Assembly: GCF_000411255.1 (NCBI RefSeq)
Contig: NZ_KE150412.1
Span: 3,080,842 to 3,144,841 of the forward strand
Direction: 5' to 3'
Source of the DNA: Paenibacillus sp. HGH0039
GTDB taxonomy: Bacteria > Bacillota > Bacilli > Paenibacillales > NBRC-103111
DNA: 64,000 bases
Part shown: positions 36,445 through 46,153 of the stretch, one piece after another
Layout: every line of letters starts with the position of its first letter
Position numbering within the stretch: position 1 is the stretch's first letter
Translations under genes and position numbers: made by a program
Notes under the pieces: model-generated
Databases searched by the model: none
Seen by the model: the letters and a program-made list of their open reading frames with translations, nothing else
What the model was told of the DNA's origin: nothing

Positions 36445-37671
36445 CTACAGTTTTTCGCTTTTCAAATCGAGATATAGGCTGACTTTCTGGTCCATATCTT
36501 TCAGATCGATGTTGCCAATCTCGGAAATCCGTTTCAGCCGATAGTTTAGCGTGTTGGTATGAACGTGGAGAGCATCGGCGGCGTCTTTGACGTTGCTGTC
36601 CTGCAGAAGAAATATTTCCAGTGTATGCAGGAGATTGCCGTTATGCTCCCGGTCGTACTGCCGCAGTTTAAGCAAGGACGGGTTGGTGTGGGCGTGAATC
36701 CGGTTTTCCTCGGCCATAAGAGGAAGAAAGCGATAGAAACCGAGATCCCGGTAATGGACAAACCGTTTCGTTTCCTGGGGAAACTGCCGCTTCACCTGAA
36801 GAACGGAGAGAGCTTCCCGGTAGCTTTTTTCGACAAGGCCGTAGTCTTCATAGATATTGCCGATAGCGGTTTGTCCGGGGGAGACACCGAACCGGTCTTT
36901 CATCTGCTGGGCAAAGAGCCGCAGGAACTCCGAGGAATCCGCCGCAAACTGATTACGGGAAGAAGAGGTCCCGAGCAGAACAAGCTGGGTGCGGTCGACA
37001 ATATGAAGGGCGATCCGGATCCGCTGGGTCGTACTGATAAGGTACCGGATCTGCTGAGCCCTCTGCTCGCTGATATCCGAATCGAATTCGACGACCATGA
37101 CCTGGAAGCAGTCCATGAGAGGAATGCCGAGCTTATCGGACTTTTGCCGGACGGCGTCGCCCGAGGATATATGGCCGGTGAGCAGCTGCCAGAAGAAGTC
37201 CTCGAATCCTTCCTGCTCCTTGCGTTTCTGCTGCTGCAGCTGCAGCAGCTTGGTCTTGGCCGCGCGGGAGGCGTGCTTAAGCTGTAGGAAATCGGCTTCT
37301 TCCAATAAGCGTGCATCCTCCAGCACCCAAATGTAGCCCAGCACCTCGCGGTTGTTGCGGATGGAAATGGCGATGCGGCGGCCGAGTTTGACGTCGTCCA
37401 GCGCTTTGATGGGCACAGGATCCTCGCTTTTCATCAACTGCTGAATAAACCCCTCGCGCCAGAGGCTGGCGATAACCTTCTCGGGCACGCGGCGGCCGAC
37501 GATCGTGGCGATCCGTACGGGGTCGGTCTGAGCTTCGTGCGTGCTGTACGCGATCAGCCGATGGTTGGCGTCTTCTATGGTGATGGCGCAGCCGAGCACC
37601 TCGCTGATGGTATCCGCCAGTGCTTCCAAACTTTCAAAACTTCGGTCGAACGGATTTAATTCGTTGCTCAT
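36445..37671 (-). CDS. adeR: PucR-family regulator, probable activator of ald (AdeR-like)
   Basis: 408 residues with an N-terminal sensory region (about 1-150, GAF-like, with ITIEDANHRLIAYST), a middle CdaR GGDEF-like domain (about 160-300) and a C-terminal PucR helix-turn-helix (about 335-400: VKDAADALHVHTNTLNYRLKR). This matches B. subtilis AdeR (YukF), which activates alanine dehydrogenase and is encoded beside ald. About 137 bases separate it from ald, so ald probably has its own promoter in this gap. Confidence 0.85.
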   Translation of the reverse strand: MSNELNPFDRSFESLEALADTISEVLGCAITIEDANHRLIAYSTHEAQTDPVRIATIVGRRVPEKVIASLWREGFIQQLMKSEDPVPIKALDDVKLGRRIAISIRNNREVLGYIWVLEDARLLEEADFLQLKHASRAAKTKLLQLQQQKRKEQEGFEDFFWQLLTGHISSGDAVRQKSDKLGIPLMDCFQVMVVEFDSDISEQRAQQIRYLISTTQRIRIALHIVDRTQLVLLGTSSSRNQFAADSSEFLRLFAQQMKDRFGVSPGQTAIGNIYEDYGLVEKSYREALSVLQVKRQFPQETKRFVHYRDLGFYRFLPLMAEENRIHAHTNPSLLKLRQYDREHNGNLLHTLEIFLLQDSNVKDAADALHVHTNTLNYRLKRISEIGNIDLKDMDQKVSLYLDLKSEKL

Positions 37672-38023
37672 GCGGGTCTTGACTCCATTTCCTTTGGCTT
37701 GCGAAGCGGTTTATTTTATATAAGTAAGGTTCATTTAATGTCGGTACTTTTATTATAAAACGATTGTGCGAAAAGCCATAGACGGAATGCGCCGGTTTGT
37801 GCATTTGCACAAATCGCGGAAGAAACATTCTCATAATCACACAAAAACAGAGCCTACACAAATATGCTACACTTCTTTTTGTAAATGAAGCGCTTTCAAT
37901 AAACATAAAACTAATGATAACGCTTACTTTTACAGAAATTAGCTACTTTTGGTGGACAGACTTCACGCCCTTAGGGAGGGTATAATCAGTACACGTTTAA
38001 GACGAATTTTTCAGGAGGTACCT

Positions 38024-39451
38024 ATGTCCAAAAAAACTCAGCCCAATGAACTGCAAAGAGGATTGGAACAACGACATATCACCTTGATGTCACTTGGTGC
38101 CGCCATTGGTGTAGGCCTGTTTCTCGGCTCCGCATCCGCGATCAAACTTGCCGGTCCCGGCATTCTGCTGGCTTACGCGCTCGGAGGTCTCATTATTTTC
38201 TTCATTATGAGAGCCCTCGGGGAAATGGCCATTGAAAATCCCGTAGCCGGTTCGTTCAGCCGGTATGCGAGAAATCATATTTCACCTCTTTTCGGATATT
38301 TGACCGGTTGGAACTATTGGTTCCTATGGATAATCACCTGTATGGCCGAAATTACGGCAGTCGGCATTTATATGGAGTACTGGTTCCCGGGAACTCCGCG
38401 CTGGCTCTGGGCCCTTGGTGCGCTTATTCTCATGAGCGCCATTAACCTGATCGCCGTTAAAGCTTACGGGGAATTCGAGTTCTGGTTCGCTTTGATTAAA
38501 ATTGTCACGATTATCGGCATGATTGTTATCGGAGCCGGGATGATCTTCTTCGGACTCGGCAACGGCGGCATCGCGGTCGGATTCAGCAACCTTTGGAGCC
38601 ACGGAGGATTCCTCCCTAACGGGGTAACGGGTCTCTTGCTTTCTTTCCAGATGGTTATGTTCGCTTATCTGGGCGTTGAGATGATCGGGGTAACCGCGGG
38701 CGAAGCCCAGAACCCTGAGAAAACCCTGGCAAAAGCCATCGACACTGTCTTCTGGCGTATTCTTATTTTCTACATCGGCGCACTTGTTGTCATCATGTCC
38801 ATCTATCCGTGGGATGAAATCGGCAAAGCCGGCAGCCCGTTCGTGATGACGTTCGAGAAAATCGGAATTCCGGGAGCCGCGGGCATTATCAACTTCGTTG
38901 TCCTGACTGCAGCCTTGTCTTCCTGCAACTCCGGTATTTTCAGTACGGGCCGCATGCTCTTCAACCTGGCTCAGCAGGGCGAGGCGCCGGATTCCTTCCG
39001 TAAGGTTTCCAAAAGCGGCGTTCCGGGCAAGGCCATCGTCGTATCGGCCATCGCGCTTCTTATCGGCGTCATTCTGAACTATATCGTTCCGGAAAAAGTG
39101 TTTGCCTGGGTAACAAGTATCGCCACTTTCGGAGCCGTATGGACATGGGCGATGATTCTCATCTCCCAAATGAGATACCGTAAGAAACTAAGCCCGGATC
39201 AAGTTCGTAATCTTAAGTACAAGATGCCGCTGGCGCCTTATACATCCTATATCTCTTTGGCATTCCTCGTGCTCGTCATTGTTCTTCTCGGCTTCTCCGA
39301 GGATACGCGCGTCGCGCTGATTGTCGGGCCGATCTGGCTGATCGCTCTCGTTGTCGTTTACTACAGCAGGGGATATCACCGGAAAAACGCGCTTCCCGAA
39401 AAGAACTCCGATAGCGCCGGAATCAGCATTAATCCTCAGTCTGAACTGTAA
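38024..39451 (+). CDS. Amino-acid permease (AlaP/YtnA, CycA family)
   Basis: A secondary transporter of the APC superfamily with 12 membrane helices, 475 residues. The family signatures are near the start: LEQRHITLMSLGAAIGVGLF (helix 1) and the loop GRALGEMA-like MRALGEMAIENP. The ATG at 38024 follows a perfect aggaggt; the frame runs further up without a site. It is divergent from adeR-ald-alr and so probably imports alanine or D-alanine/serine/glycine for the enzymes next door; the substrate is inferred from context. A TATAAT -10 at 37981 lies upstream. Confidence 0.87.
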   Translation: MSKKTQPNELQRGLEQRHITLMSLGAAIGVGLFLGSASAIKLAGPGILLAYALGGLIIFFIMRALGEMAIENPVAGSFSRYARNHISPLFGYLTGWNYWFLWIITCMAEITAVGIYMEYWFPGTPRWLWALGALILMSAINLIAVKAYGEFEFWFALIKIVTIIGMIVIGAGMIFFGLGNGGIAVGFSNLWSHGGFLPNGVTGLLLSFQMVMFAYLGVEMIGVTAGEAQNPEKTLAKAIDTVFWRILIFYIGALVVIMSIYPWDEIGKAGSPFVMTFEKIGIPGAAGIINFVVLTAALSSCNSGIFSTGRMLFNLAQQGEAPDSFRKVSKSGVPGKAIVVSAIALLIGVILNYIVPEKVFAWVTSIATFGAVWTWAMILISQMRYRKKLSPDQVRNLKYKMPLAPYTSYISLAFLVLVIVLLGFSEDTRVALIVGPIWLIALVVVYYSRGYHRKNALPEKNSDSAGISINPQSEL

Positions 39452-39482
39452 GTCCGGTTCTTGAATGAACAAAACGTTTATA

Positions 39483-39530
39483 AAGGTAAGGACGGATTCT
39501 GAAATGGAGTCCGGACTTGCCTTCTTTTAT
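39483..39530 (+). terminator. Terminator after the permease gene
   Basis: A 14-base imperfect stem (AAGGTAAGGACGGA with TCCGGACTTGCCTT) followed by a T-rich tract. Confidence 0.82.
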
Positions 39531-39636
39531 TTTCAGTAAAATTTACGAAAAACCCTTGTTTTTGGAAGCCCGATCTGGAACTTTTAAGGACTTCCGGTCG
39601 TTATAAAACTAAGAGCGTTTTCAGGAGGGGGTCAGG

Positions 39637-40092
39637 TTGTCAGCCAACCGTGAAGCAATGGGACAAAAGCAATTCGCCAAAGGTCATTTCCTGTTCATCC
39701 TTGGAACTTGTCTGCTCAGCTTGCTGCTGGGTATTTTATATACCCCGATATGGGGAGGAGAAACGGCATTCTCCATTCAGTTTATTGCACACGAAATCGT
39801 GGCCGAACCCCGCGGGTTAAAGCTCTGGGCTTATCTTTCCATCGGTCTGGGGGCCATCTTGCTGGCCGGATTGGTCGGACTGATCCGGCCCGGAAAAGCT
39901 TGCGGACTCAGCTGTATCGTCCTGGCCGGAATAGCGGGCGTTCTTGTGCTGATTCAGCTTCCGCCCGTTTTTCTGTGGGGGATGGTGCTTCCGGTAGATG
40001 CCGCTGCCTGGGTCCCGATCTTACTGCATGGGACGGCTCTGTTTGTCGGACTGTGTGCGGCGGGTCTGCTCAAAGGCTTGAAATATAAATGA
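39637..40092 (+). CDS. Small four-helix membrane protein, unknown
   Basis: 151 residues with four hydrophobic segments (about 18-38, 65-83, 90-108, 122-145) and no charged motif in them. I do not recognise the family. The TTG start at 39637 is chosen because aggagggggtcagg lies just before it; an ATG at 39658 is the alternative. It stands alone between the permease and ychF, with its own gap of about 185 bases upstream. Confidence 0.7.
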   Translation: MSANREAMGQKQFAKGHFLFILGTCLLSLLLGILYTPIWGGETAFSIQFIAHEIVAEPRGLKLWAYLSIGLGAILLAGLVGLIRPGKACGLSCIVLAGIAGVLVLIQLPPVFLWGMVLPVDAAAWVPILLHGTALFVGLCAAGLLKGLKYK

Positions 40093-40176
40093 CAGAATGG
40101 AATTCATACATAGAATCGGGTAACGAAGATCAGAATCGGCTTTTCAAAGGAAGCGGAAAACGAAAGCAGGCTAAAT

Positions 40177-40218
40177 GAACATCCTGTCCTTTTTTCTTAA
40201 AATGGGGTCAGGATGTTC
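40177..40218. repeat. Inverted repeat before ychF
   Basis: GAACATCCTG (40177-40186) and CAGGATGTTC (40209-40218) are perfect 10-base arms. The T run lies in the loop, not after the stem, so this is not a normal terminator. Confidence 0.65.
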
Positions 40219-40288
40219 GGTCGTCTATCGGCAAAAAACCCTAATCGGTTAAGCGGAATTCCTCCTTAATCCCCCTGAATTAAGCAAA

Positions 40289-40317
40289 TTGTAACCCCTT
40301 GACGAATGGTTTATAAT
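40289..40317 (+). promoter_or_regulatory. ychF promoter
   Basis: TTGTAA (40289-40294), 17 bases, TATAAT (40312-40317). A TTGACG at 40299 is too close to serve the same -10. Confidence 0.65.
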
Positions 40318-40365
40318 AGAATATGGTGCATTTTTTTAATTTGAGAACCAAGGAGTGTCACATAC

Positions 40366-41466
40366 ATGGCTTTGAAAGCAGGAATCGTCGGGTTGCCGAA
40401 CGTAGGAAAATCGACGCTATTTAACGCGATTACACAAGCGGGTGCCGAATCCGCAAACTATCCTTTCTGCACGATTGATCCGAACGTCGGTGTAGTTGAG
40501 GTGCCTGACGAAAGATTGCAGAAACTGGCCGATATTGTGAATCCGAACCGGATCGTGCCGACTGCTTTTGAATTCGTCGATATTGCAGGTCTGGTCAAAG
40601 GCGCGAGCAAAGGCGAAGGCCTTGGGAATAAATTTTTGGCAAACATTCGCGAAGTGGATGCGATTGTGCATGTCGTCCGCTGTTTTGTGGACGAGAACAT
40701 TACCCACGTGTCCGGTAAAGTCGATCCGATCTCCGATATCGAGACGATTAACCTGGAGCTGATCCTGGCGGACCTGGATTCCGTGGAGAAGCGCATCGAC
40801 CGTTCGCGCAAAAATATGAAAGGCGGCAACAAGCAGTATGCCGCTGAAGTGGAATGCTTCGAGAAGATCAAGGAAGCTTTGTACAACGACCAGCCGGCCC
40901 GCAGCGTGGAGCTGACGGACGAGGAGCGTGTGCTTGTGCGCGACCTTCATCTGCTGACCATGAAGCCCGTGCTTTATGCCGCTAACGTGAGCGAAGCGGA
41001 AGTGGCGGACGGCGATAACAACCCTTACGTGCAGAAGGTCCGCGAGTTTGCGGCTCAAGAAGGCGCGGAGGTTGTGGCCATCAGCGCGAAGGTTGAATCC
41101 GAGATCGCCGAGCTCGAAGGTGAAGACAAAGAAATGTTCCTGGAAGAGCTCGGTCTTCAGGAGTCCGGTCTTGACCGTCTAATTAAAGCGGCCTACAAGC
41201 TGCTCGGTCTTTACACCTACTTCACGGCCGGTGTTCAGGAAGTAAGAGCTTGGACCATCCGCAAAGGAACGAAAGCTCCGCAGGCGGCTGCCGTCATCCA
41301 TACGGACTTCGAACGCGGTTTTATCCGGGCGGAAGTTGTATCTTATGAAGATTTGACCGCAACCGGCTCGATGAACGCGGCCAAAGAGAAAGGCCAGCTT
41401 CGTCTGGAAGGCAAAGAATATATCGTACAGGACGGCGACGTGATGCACTTCCGTTTCAACGTTTAG
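40366..41466 (+). CDS. ychF: Redox-regulated ribosome-binding ATPase YchF
   Basis: A 366-residue Obg-family P-loop protein that prefers ATP and binds ribosomes. G1 is GLPNVGKST (residues 8-16), G3 is [17 protein letters not shown], the G4 position reads YAANVSE (the NxxE that shifts specificity to ATP), and a coiled-coil insert lies around residues 130-200. A TGS domain ends the protein ([14 protein letters not shown]). Ribosome site aaggagtg. It is a single gene with its own promoter. Confidence 0.96.
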   Translation: MALKAGIVGLPNVGKSTLFNAITQAGAESANYPFCTIDPNVGVVEVPDERLQKLADIVNPNRIVPTAFEFVDIAGLVKGASKGEGLGNKFLANIREVDAIVHVVRCFVDENITHVSGKVDPISDIETINLELILADLDSVEKRIDRSRKNMKGGNKQYAAEVECFEKIKEALYNDQPARSVELTDEERVLVRDLHLLTMKPVLYAANVSEAEVADGDNNPYVQKVREFAAQEGAEVVAISAKVESEIAELEGEDKEMFLEELGLQESGLDRLIKAAYKLLGLYTYFTAGVQEVRAWTIRKGTKAPQAAAVIHTDFERGFIRAEVVSYEDLTATGSMNAAKEKGQLRLEGKEYIVQDGDVMHFRFNV

Positions 41467-41521
41467 GGTGCAGATACGGCTGTGTCCTTAGCTTGATACG
41501 GTGTTATATAGAACAGGCGGG

Positions 41522-41607
41522 AACGTACATCCCTCGGCGGTATAGAGGCCCTTGAACGGTTAACCGGTCACCTACGTAAACTATCCTGACCGCTGCCGAG
41601 AGGTGCG
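41522..41607 (+). other. Predicted structured leader before prfA
   Basis: In the 215-base gap between ychF and prfA, CCTCGGCGGT near 41532 can pair with ACCGCTGCCGAGAGG near 41589 (one bulge), enclosing an ACGGTTAACCGGT hairpin. I do not recognise it as a named RNA family. It may be a terminator-like or regulatory structure for prfA-prmC. Confidence 0.4.
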
Positions 41608-41681
41608 TTTAGTATTTAAGCTGTTTGCAAAAGCAGCGCAAGGCCCTGATTATTTTGACATTATGGTAAGGAGTGGTCCAA

Positions 41682-42752
41682 ATGCTGGATCGTTTGCAGG
41701 CTCTGGCGGATCGCTATGAGAAACTGAGCGAGCTGCTCTGTGACCCGGATGTAACGAGCGACACGAAGAAGCTCCGGGAATTCTCAAAAGAACAATCCGA
41801 CCTACAAGAAGCCTACGATGCTTATGTGGAATACAAAGACGTGCTGGAACAGCTGGATGCGGCGAAAGCGATGCAGGCTGAGAAGCTTGATGACGAAATG
41901 CGGGACCTCGTGAAAATGGAGATCGAGGAACTGTCCGGCCGCAAAGACGAGCTGGAAGAGCGTCTGACGGTGCTCATGCTGCCTAAAGATCCTAACGATG
42001 ACAAGAACGTGATCGTGGAAATCCGTGGCGCGGCCGGCGGTGACGAGGCAGCTTTGTTTGCCGGAGATCTGTACCGCATGTACTCCAAGTTCGCGGACGC
42101 CCAAGGGTGGAAAACCGAAGTGCTGGAAGCGAACCTCAACGACCTCGGCGGATTTAAAGAGATTATTTTCATGATTAACGGCAAGGGCGCATACAGCAAA
42201 ATGAAATACGAAAGCGGCGCACACCGCGTTCAGCGGATTCCCGTTACGGAATCGGGCGGCCGTATTCATACATCTACTTCCACGGTCGGCGTAATGCCCG
42301 AAATGGAAGAGATCGATATCGAGATCAAGGACAGCGATATTCGGGTTGATACGTTCTGCTCCAGCGGAGCGGGCGGCCAGTCCGTTAATACGACGAAGTC
42401 CGCGGTCCGGGTTCTCCACGTGCCGACAGGCATTATGGCGACCTGCCAGGACGGCAAGTCTCAGAACGATAACAAGGCGAAAGCGCTGCAGGTTCTGCGC
42501 GCGCGCATTTACGACGTTAAACGTCAGGAAGAAGAAGCGAAGTATGCCGGGGAGCGTAAGAGCAAGGTCGGCACGGGTGACCGCAGCGAGCGCATCCGGA
42601 CCTACAACTTCCCGCAAAGCCGCGTAACGGACCACCGCATCGGTCTTACGCTTCACAAACTGGATACCATCTTGAACGGAGACATGGACGAAATCGTCAA
42701 TGCTCTGACTATGACGGCGCAAGCCGAGCTTCTTGAAAAAGGGGAGCAATAA
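41682..42752 (+). CDS. prfA: Peptide chain release factor 1
   Basis: This factor recognises UAA and UAG stops and triggers peptide release. 356 residues: the stop-reading tripeptide appears as PVT in [14 protein letters not shown] (PxT type, hence RF1), and the catalytic GGQ is in [14 protein letters not shown]. The ATG at 41682 follows aaggagtgg; a GTG 9 bases upstream is in frame but badly placed. prmC, which methylates the GGQ glutamine, follows after 7 bases. Confidence 0.97.
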   Translation: MLDRLQALADRYEKLSELLCDPDVTSDTKKLREFSKEQSDLQEAYDAYVEYKDVLEQLDAAKAMQAEKLDDEMRDLVKMEIEELSGRKDELEERLTVLMLPKDPNDDKNVIVEIRGAAGGDEAALFAGDLYRMYSKFADAQGWKTEVLEANLNDLGGFKEIIFMINGKGAYSKMKYESGAHRVQRIPVTESGGRIHTSTSTVGVMPEMEEIDIEIKDSDIRVDTFCSSGAGGQSVNTTKSAVRVLHVPTGIMATCQDGKSQNDNKAKALQVLRARIYDVKRQEEEAKYAGERKSKVGTGDRSERIRTYNFPQSRVTDHRIGLTLHKLDTILNGDMDEIVNALTMTAQAELLEKGEQ

Positions 42753-42759
42753 AACCATC

Positions 42760-43662
42760 ATGAACAGGCTTATTTATCAAGCCGGCATGTCAATCCGAGA
42801 AGCCTATACCCAGGCTTCTTCTTTTTTCAAAGAGCGGCAAATCCAGGACGCGGCTATCTGTGCGGAGATTCTGCTTCAGCACGTGCTGGGTCTGAGTCGG
42901 ACGGAATTCTTCTTCCGGATGGAAGAGCCCTTTCCCGCTGCGCATGCGGAGCAGTGGGGCGAGGTCGTGGAGCGTAAGGCCGCGGGCGAGCCGGTGCAGT
43001 ACATCACCGGCGAGCAGGAGTTCTACGGCCTAACGCTCCGGGTCACGGACGCGGTCCTGATCCCGCGTCCCGAAACCGAGCTCCTCGTGGAGGAAATCCT
43101 CCGCGAGGGCTCGCGCCTGTTCCCGCAAGGCGCTCCGCTCCTTGCGGATATCGGCACCGGGAGCGGAGCTATCCCGGTGAGCCTGTTGCATGCGCGCCCC
43201 GATTGGCGCGCGGCGGCATGCGACCTCTCGCCGGAGGCGCTGGAGGTCGCCAAGGGCAACGCCGAACGATGCGGCGTAGGGGAGCGGATCGCCTTCTGCG
43301 AGGGCGATCTGCTCCTGCCCTGCGTCGAACGGGGGCTGCCCGTCGACATCCTGGTTTCGAACCCGCCGTACATTCCGGCGGGGGATTCGCCGTCGCTGCA
43401 GCCGGAGGTGCGCGACTATGAGCCGCATCTCGCGCTGTTCGGAGGCGAAGACGGGCTGGATCTGTACCGGCGGCTGGCCGGCCAGATCCCTCTGCTGCCG
43501 AAGCAGCCGAGGCTGGTCGGGCTGGAAGTCGGCATCCATCAGGCGGAGGCAGTGGCGGACCTGCTGCGCGCAGCGGGGGAGTGGAGCGAGATCCGCTTCG
43601 TTAAGGACCTGGCTGGGATCGACCGGCATGTCATAGCGATACAGGACCCCTCAGAAGCCTGA
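42760..43662 (+). CDS. prmC: Release factor glutamine methyltransferase
   Basis: A SAM-dependent enzyme that N5-methylates the GGQ glutamine of release factors. It has an N-terminal helical domain, SAM motif I LADIGTGSGAIPVSLL and the substrate-amide motif NPPYIP. About 300 residues from the ATG at 42760. The frame remains open upstream into prfA, and the nearest ribosome site (ggggag) is 13-15 bases away, so the exact start is uncertain. The sequence from about 43000 on is clearly GC-richer than its neighbours. Confidence 0.94.
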   Translation: MNRLIYQAGMSIREAYTQASSFFKERQIQDAAICAEILLQHVLGLSRTEFFFRMEEPFPAAHAEQWGEVVERKAAGEPVQYITGEQEFYGLTLRVTDAVLIPRPETELLVEEILREGSRLFPQGAPLLADIGTGSGAIPVSLLHARPDWRAAACDLSPEALEVAKGNAERCGVGERIAFCEGDLLLPCVERGLPVDILVSNPPYIPAGDSPSLQPEVRDYEPHLALFGGEDGLDLYRRLAGQIPLLPKQPRLVGLEVGIHQAEAVADLLRAAGEWSEIRFVKDLAGIDRHVIAIQDPSEA

Positions 43663-44327
43663 CTCTGGCAGGACCCGCACAAAGCAGTCAGAGGCCGGTC
43701 ACAGGCTATGAATCCTTGATTGGAGCGGCGAAGCCCAAGTCCTAGACGACCACGTCGGAGATATTCAGTGAGTTGATGTCGATTTCATGACTGTCCGGGT
43801 TAACAAAGGACTTTGGGCCGCGTCTTGTATCGGCAAACGTTAGTCTGACCGGTAGCTCAAAGGATTTATCGTCGTACGCAAATAGCGTGTGGCTGTGAGA
43901 AATCCGCTTGCTTAGGAAACCGACTGCGTGCAACGGGGGGGAAGGATGGCGAACCCCATTTTTGACGTGGGTATAGCGAAAGAATAGCTTTTAAACAGAG
44001 AGATGCTGAAGGCTTTGCTATTACCCTTCCCCTAACGGGAAATCTATAAACCTCGTATCTAGCGAGCATCAATTTTTTAAGAGATATCAGCACGTTCGCC
44101 ATACAGGCCCACTATGAAAGTCCTGTGCTGCGATAACGTCGCTGCGATTGCCGGTCACTTTCCTAAAGGTTTCTATGTTTCACACCCACAAATTGTTCCA
44201 CGTGAAAAAATCATAGATTGCTAGTTTAAAAGAATTGCCTTTTGACCATACTAACCGTTACAGAGGAAGAAACAGAGAACAGCTTCGAAGCTGGCGCTGT
44301 TTTTCCGGGAAACGGGAGGGAATTATT
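43663..44327. other. Long intergenic region with a parS-like site and a possible gene remnant
   Basis: About 665 bases separate prmC and spoIIR, which are nearly adjacent in related gene orders. A 63-codon minus-strand frame (43742-43933, ending INSLNISDVVV) has no ribosome site and no recognised family; it may be a decayed small gene. A parS-like site lies at 44194-44209. Otherwise I see only the spoIIR ribosome site gggaggg at the end. Confidence 0.5.
44194..44209. promoter_or_regulatory. parS-like chromosome partition site
   Basis: TGTTCCACGTGAAAAA matches 15 of 16 positions of the Bacillus parS consensus (TGTTNCACGTGAAACA). The setting, origin-proximal gene order and non-coding DNA, fits a ParB/Spo0J loading site. 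Confidence 0.6.
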
Positions 44328-45038
44328 ATGGTCATCCGCAAATCATACAAGCACTTGTTTTATACGTTTTTCGCTCTTGCCATCATGATGATGAGCTGGG
44401 AAGGTACACGTTCGAATGCGGCTCTGGCGGAAGGGGCTATCCCGGACCAGTCGATCCGTCTTCGCATACTGGCCAACTCCGATAAGCCGGAGGATCAGGC
44501 CATCAAGCGGCTGGTGCGGGACGCCATTGTCGCTCAGATGAACGAATGGGTCACCGGACCGCATTCCATTGACGAAGCGAGGCAAATTGTGCGGCAAAAC
44601 CTTCCGGTTCTGGAAAAAGTCGTCCGCGATACACTGACATCCCGCGGTCTGGGAGGACTTCCTTACACAGTGGAGCTCGGACAGGTGCCGTTCCCGACCA
44701 AAATGTACGGCAACCGCGTCTATCCGGCCGGGGATTACGAAGCTCTTCGTGTATCTCTGGGCGAAGGGAAGGGCCAGAACTGGTGGTGCGTGCTTTTTCC
44801 TCCACTTTGCTTTGTAGACGGCGTGTCGGGCGAAGCGGTGGCCCAGGCGGCTCCTGCTGAAGACGGCGGGGAAGGACCCGGTGAAGCCAAAACCGCTGGC
44901 ATGCAGAAAAAAACGGCCGATGCTCCCGCCGAAGGATCGGCGGCGGCTGCAACTGCCGGCGGAGATACGGAAGTGAAATTTTTTCTGTGGGAACTGCTTC
45001 AAGGTATCATCGGATTCTTCCTGAATCTGTTCAGATAA
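44328..45038 (+). CDS. spoIIR: Stage II sporulation protein R
   Basis: A forespore-secreted signal that activates SpoIIGA and so sigma-E processing in the mother cell. 236 residues: a signal-anchor helix (about 12-30, FFALAIMMMSW), then the conserved domain with SIRLRILANSDKPEDQAIKR, PYTVELGQVPFPTKMYG and QNWWCVLFPPLCFVD. The C-terminal third is a low-complexity Ala/Gly linker ending in a hydrophobic helix (LLQGIIGFFLNLFR), longer than in Bacillus. The ATG at 44328 follows gggaggg by 8 bases; the longer frame to 44235 is not family-like. Confidence 0.95.
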   Translation: MVIRKSYKHLFYTFFALAIMMMSWEGTRSNAALAEGAIPDQSIRLRILANSDKPEDQAIKRLVRDAIVAQMNEWVTGPHSIDEARQIVRQNLPVLEKVVRDTLTSRGLGGLPYTVELGQVPFPTKMYGNRVYPAGDYEALRVSLGEGKGQNWWCVLFPPLCFVDGVSGEAVAQAAPAEDGGEGPGEAKTAGMQKKTADAPAEGSAAAATAGGDTEVKFFLWELLQGIIGFFLNLFR

Positions 45039-45067
45039 ATTTCGGAAACCAGTAAGGGTGAACAGCA

Positions 45068-46153
45068 TTGACAACGACTAAACTATGGCAGATTCACGAT
45101 GAAGCCGGAACGGGGACGGGGACAAGAGAAACGGCGGATAAAGCGATTGCCGAAGCTGCCGGTCTTCTCGTTCAGGGAGAGACCGTAGCGTTTCCGACCG
45201 AAACGGTATACGGCTTAGGAGCCGATGCGACGAATTCCGCTGCGGTCGAAGGCATTTACCGGGCCAAGGGCCGTCCGTCGGACAACCCGCTGATCGTCCA
45301 CATCGCGGACCGCTCCCAAATGGACGCGTTCGCGGAGGGCGCGCCGGCCGAGCCCCTGCGCAGGCTCATGGACGCCTTCTGGCCCGGGCCCCTGACGGTC
45401 ATCGTGCCGGTCCGCGCGGGCGCGGTTTCCCCGCTGGTCACGGCGGGGCTGTCTACCGTCGGGGTCCGCATCCCCGACCATCCTGTCGCCTTGGCGCTGC
45501 TGCGCGCCGCAGGTTGCCCGGTTGCGGCCCCGAGCGCGAACAGCTCGGGGCGTCCCAGCCCGACGATGGCGGAACACGTCGCCGATGATCTCGGCGGACG
45601 AATCGGCGGCATCGTCGACGGGGGTCCGACGGGCGTCGGCGTAGAGTCGACCGTCGTGGAGTGGGCGTCCGGGGCGGTCTACATCCTGCGCCCCGGCGGG
45701 GTGACGGCCGAGCAGCTGCGCGAGGCGCTGTCGGACGTGCCGGTGCGCGAGCCTGTGCGCACCGGGGAACCGGCCGGGACACCGCGGGCTCCCGGCATGA
45801 AGTACGCGCATTATGCCCCGAAGGGGAGCATGCGCGTGGTGCTGGGCGACGATCCGGAGGCCGTCGCCGAGTGGATGCGGCGTGACCTGGACGCCGCCAA
45901 GACCCGCGGTGAGCGCACGGGCGTGCTCACCTATGACGAGCGCCGCGGTCTGCATCACGCGGACGCCGTAATCTCCTCCGGCCGTCTGGCCGAGCCGGAG
46001 ACGATCGCGCGCGGGCTGTATGCCGCGCTCCGGCAGTTCGACCGCGAGGGAGCGACGTATATTCTCGCGGAAGGCTGCCCGGACACGGGAATAGGCCGTG
46101 CCGTCATGAACCGTCTGCTGAAAGCGGCGGGTCAGGAAGTCATCCGGGTTTAA
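45068..46153 (+). CDS. ywlC: L-threonylcarbamoyladenylate synthase (Sua5/YwlC)
   Basis: This enzyme makes threonylcarbamoyl-AMP from threonine, bicarbonate and ATP, the first step of t6A tRNA modification. 361 residues: a YrdC/TsaC domain (about 25-215) with FPTETVYGLGADA, KGRPSDNPLIVH and APSANSSGRPSPT, then the extra Sua5 domain (about 235-361) typical of the long form. The TTG start follows aagggtga. It is 29 bases after spoIIR. The internal region has high GC with long runs of Arg/Ala/Gly codons. Confidence 0.95.
   Translation: MTTTKLWQIHDEAGTGTGTRETADKAIAEAAGLLVQGETVAFPTETVYGLGADATNSAAVEGIYRAKGRPSDNPLIVHIADRSQMDAFAEGAPAEPLRRLMDAFWPGPLTVIVPVRAGAVSPLVTAGLSTVGVRIPDHPVALALLRAAGCPVAAPSANSSGRPSPTMAEHVADDLGGRIGGIVDGGPTGVGVESTVVEWASGAVYILRPGGVTAEQLREALSDVPVREPVRTGEPAGTPRAPGMKYAHYAPKGSMRVVLGDDPEAVAEWMRRDLDAAKTRGERTGVLTYDERRGLHHADAVISSGRLAEPETIARGLYAALRQFDREGATYILAEGCPDTGIGRAVMNRLLKAAGQEVIRV

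Noticed and set aside
37886-37900. Catabolite-repression (cre) site before the permease gene, TGAAGCGCTTTCA
   Set aside because: One base shorter than the cre consensus; spacing of the half-sites is off. A second partial match at 36353-36366 has two mismatches.
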